Positions 6,147 through 6,309 of a stretch of 6,309 nucleotides of DNA are shown one piece after another. Within the stretch, counting starts at the first letter, position 1. Each line of letters opens with the position of its first letter. Under the pieces are notes generated by a model, which was not told the origin of the DNA, did not search any database, and was given only the letters and a program-made list of their open reading frames with translations. Both the position numbers and the translations under genes were made by a program. Source of the DNA: Lachnospiraceae bacterium (GTDB lineage Bacteria; Bacillota; Clostridia; Lachnospirales; Lachnospiraceae); assembly GCA_024691065.1 (NCBI GenBank), contig JAILOA010000379.1, positions 1-6,309 on the forward strand. The letters are read 5' to 3'.

Positions 6147-6309
6147 AAATATGTTAACGAAAGTATTACAACTTTAATAACGATTAACATATACGAGTCG
6201 CAAGGGCTCGATGATATATATTATTTTTGATAATTACTAATTTTTCGATAAATCACCTATCCCCAAAAAGGAGGTACCCCGGCTTGCCGGACGTGCCTCC
6301 TGTTTTTTT
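6147..6309 (+). ncRNA. Candidate small RNA or attenuated leader, about 160 nt
   Basis: The interval is bounded by a good promoter and a strong terminator and has no convincing coding frame. Three structures are visible. The first is a perfect 9-bp stem ATATGTTAA 6149-6157 / TTAACATAT 6184-6192, enclosing AAAGT 6160-6164 / ACTTT 6171-6175. The second is a 6-bp hairpin CGAGTC 6194-6199 / GGCTCG 6205-6210 with a GCAAG loop (one G-U pair). The third is the terminator hairpin at 6269-6301. I do not recognise a known family: it lacks visible 6S, SRP, tmRNA, T-box or common riboswitch hallmarks. It could be a free small RNA or a regulatory leader whose terminator is conditional for a gene just beyond the window edge. 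Confidence 0.5.
6269..6309 (+). terminator. Strong intrinsic terminator at the window edge
   Basis: AGGAGGTAC (6269-6277) pairs with GTGCCTCCT (6293-6301), with one G-U pair, and is topped by CCGG / CCGG around a CTTG loop (6279-6290). A run of seven T begins at 6303 and the window ends inside it. On the opposite strand the hairpin is followed by TTTTT, so it could terminate transcription from both sides, including a convergent gene outside the window. Confidence 0.9.

Overview
The window fits a low-GC, Gram-positive anaerobe of the Clostridia, most likely a member of the Lachnospiraceae (Butyrivibrio/Roseburia-like). The reasons are consensus sigma-A promoters, purine-rich Shine-Dalgarno sites, AT-rich intergenic DNA and the gene types: a clostridial amidase-2 endolysin, a secreted transglutaminase-like protein with a low-complexity linker, and a SulP anion transporter. 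This placement is an inference from style, not from a marker gene. All three confident genes are on the + strand.

Layout: (1) 14-643 is a zinc amidase without a signal peptide, closed by a strong intrinsic terminator at 670-711. (2) At 750-778 lies a perfect TTGACA-17-TATAAT promoter, followed by an unusually long leader of about 290 nt with several possible stems. (3) 1076-3589 is a large secreted transglutaminase-like protein with an intact Cys-His-Asp triad, seven 15-residue Asp/Asn/Ser repeats (45-bp units), an acidic patch and a basic beta-rich C-terminal domain. (4) A 202-bp gap carries a weaker promoter for 3792-5555, a SulP-type anion transporter with a C-terminal STAS domain. (5) The stop codon of the transporter lies inside a purine-rich, GC-rich minisatellite (about 5527-5823, units of 44-45 bp), followed by two 36-bp direct repeats. 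(6) After an AT-rich spacer, a second good sigma-A promoter (6112-6140) drives a roughly 160-nt interval that ends exactly at a strong terminator at the window edge. This is either a small RNA gene or the attenuated leader of a gene beyond the window.

The three genes do not form an obvious pathway. The amidase and the transglutaminase-like protein both concern the cell envelope, but a terminator and a new promoter separate them, and the transporter has its own likely promoter. I see no clear mobile element, CRISPR array, tRNA or rRNA. The parts most worth a second look are the noncoding ones: the long structured leader, the minisatellite overlapping the transporter stop codon, and the promoter-to-terminator unit at the right edge.
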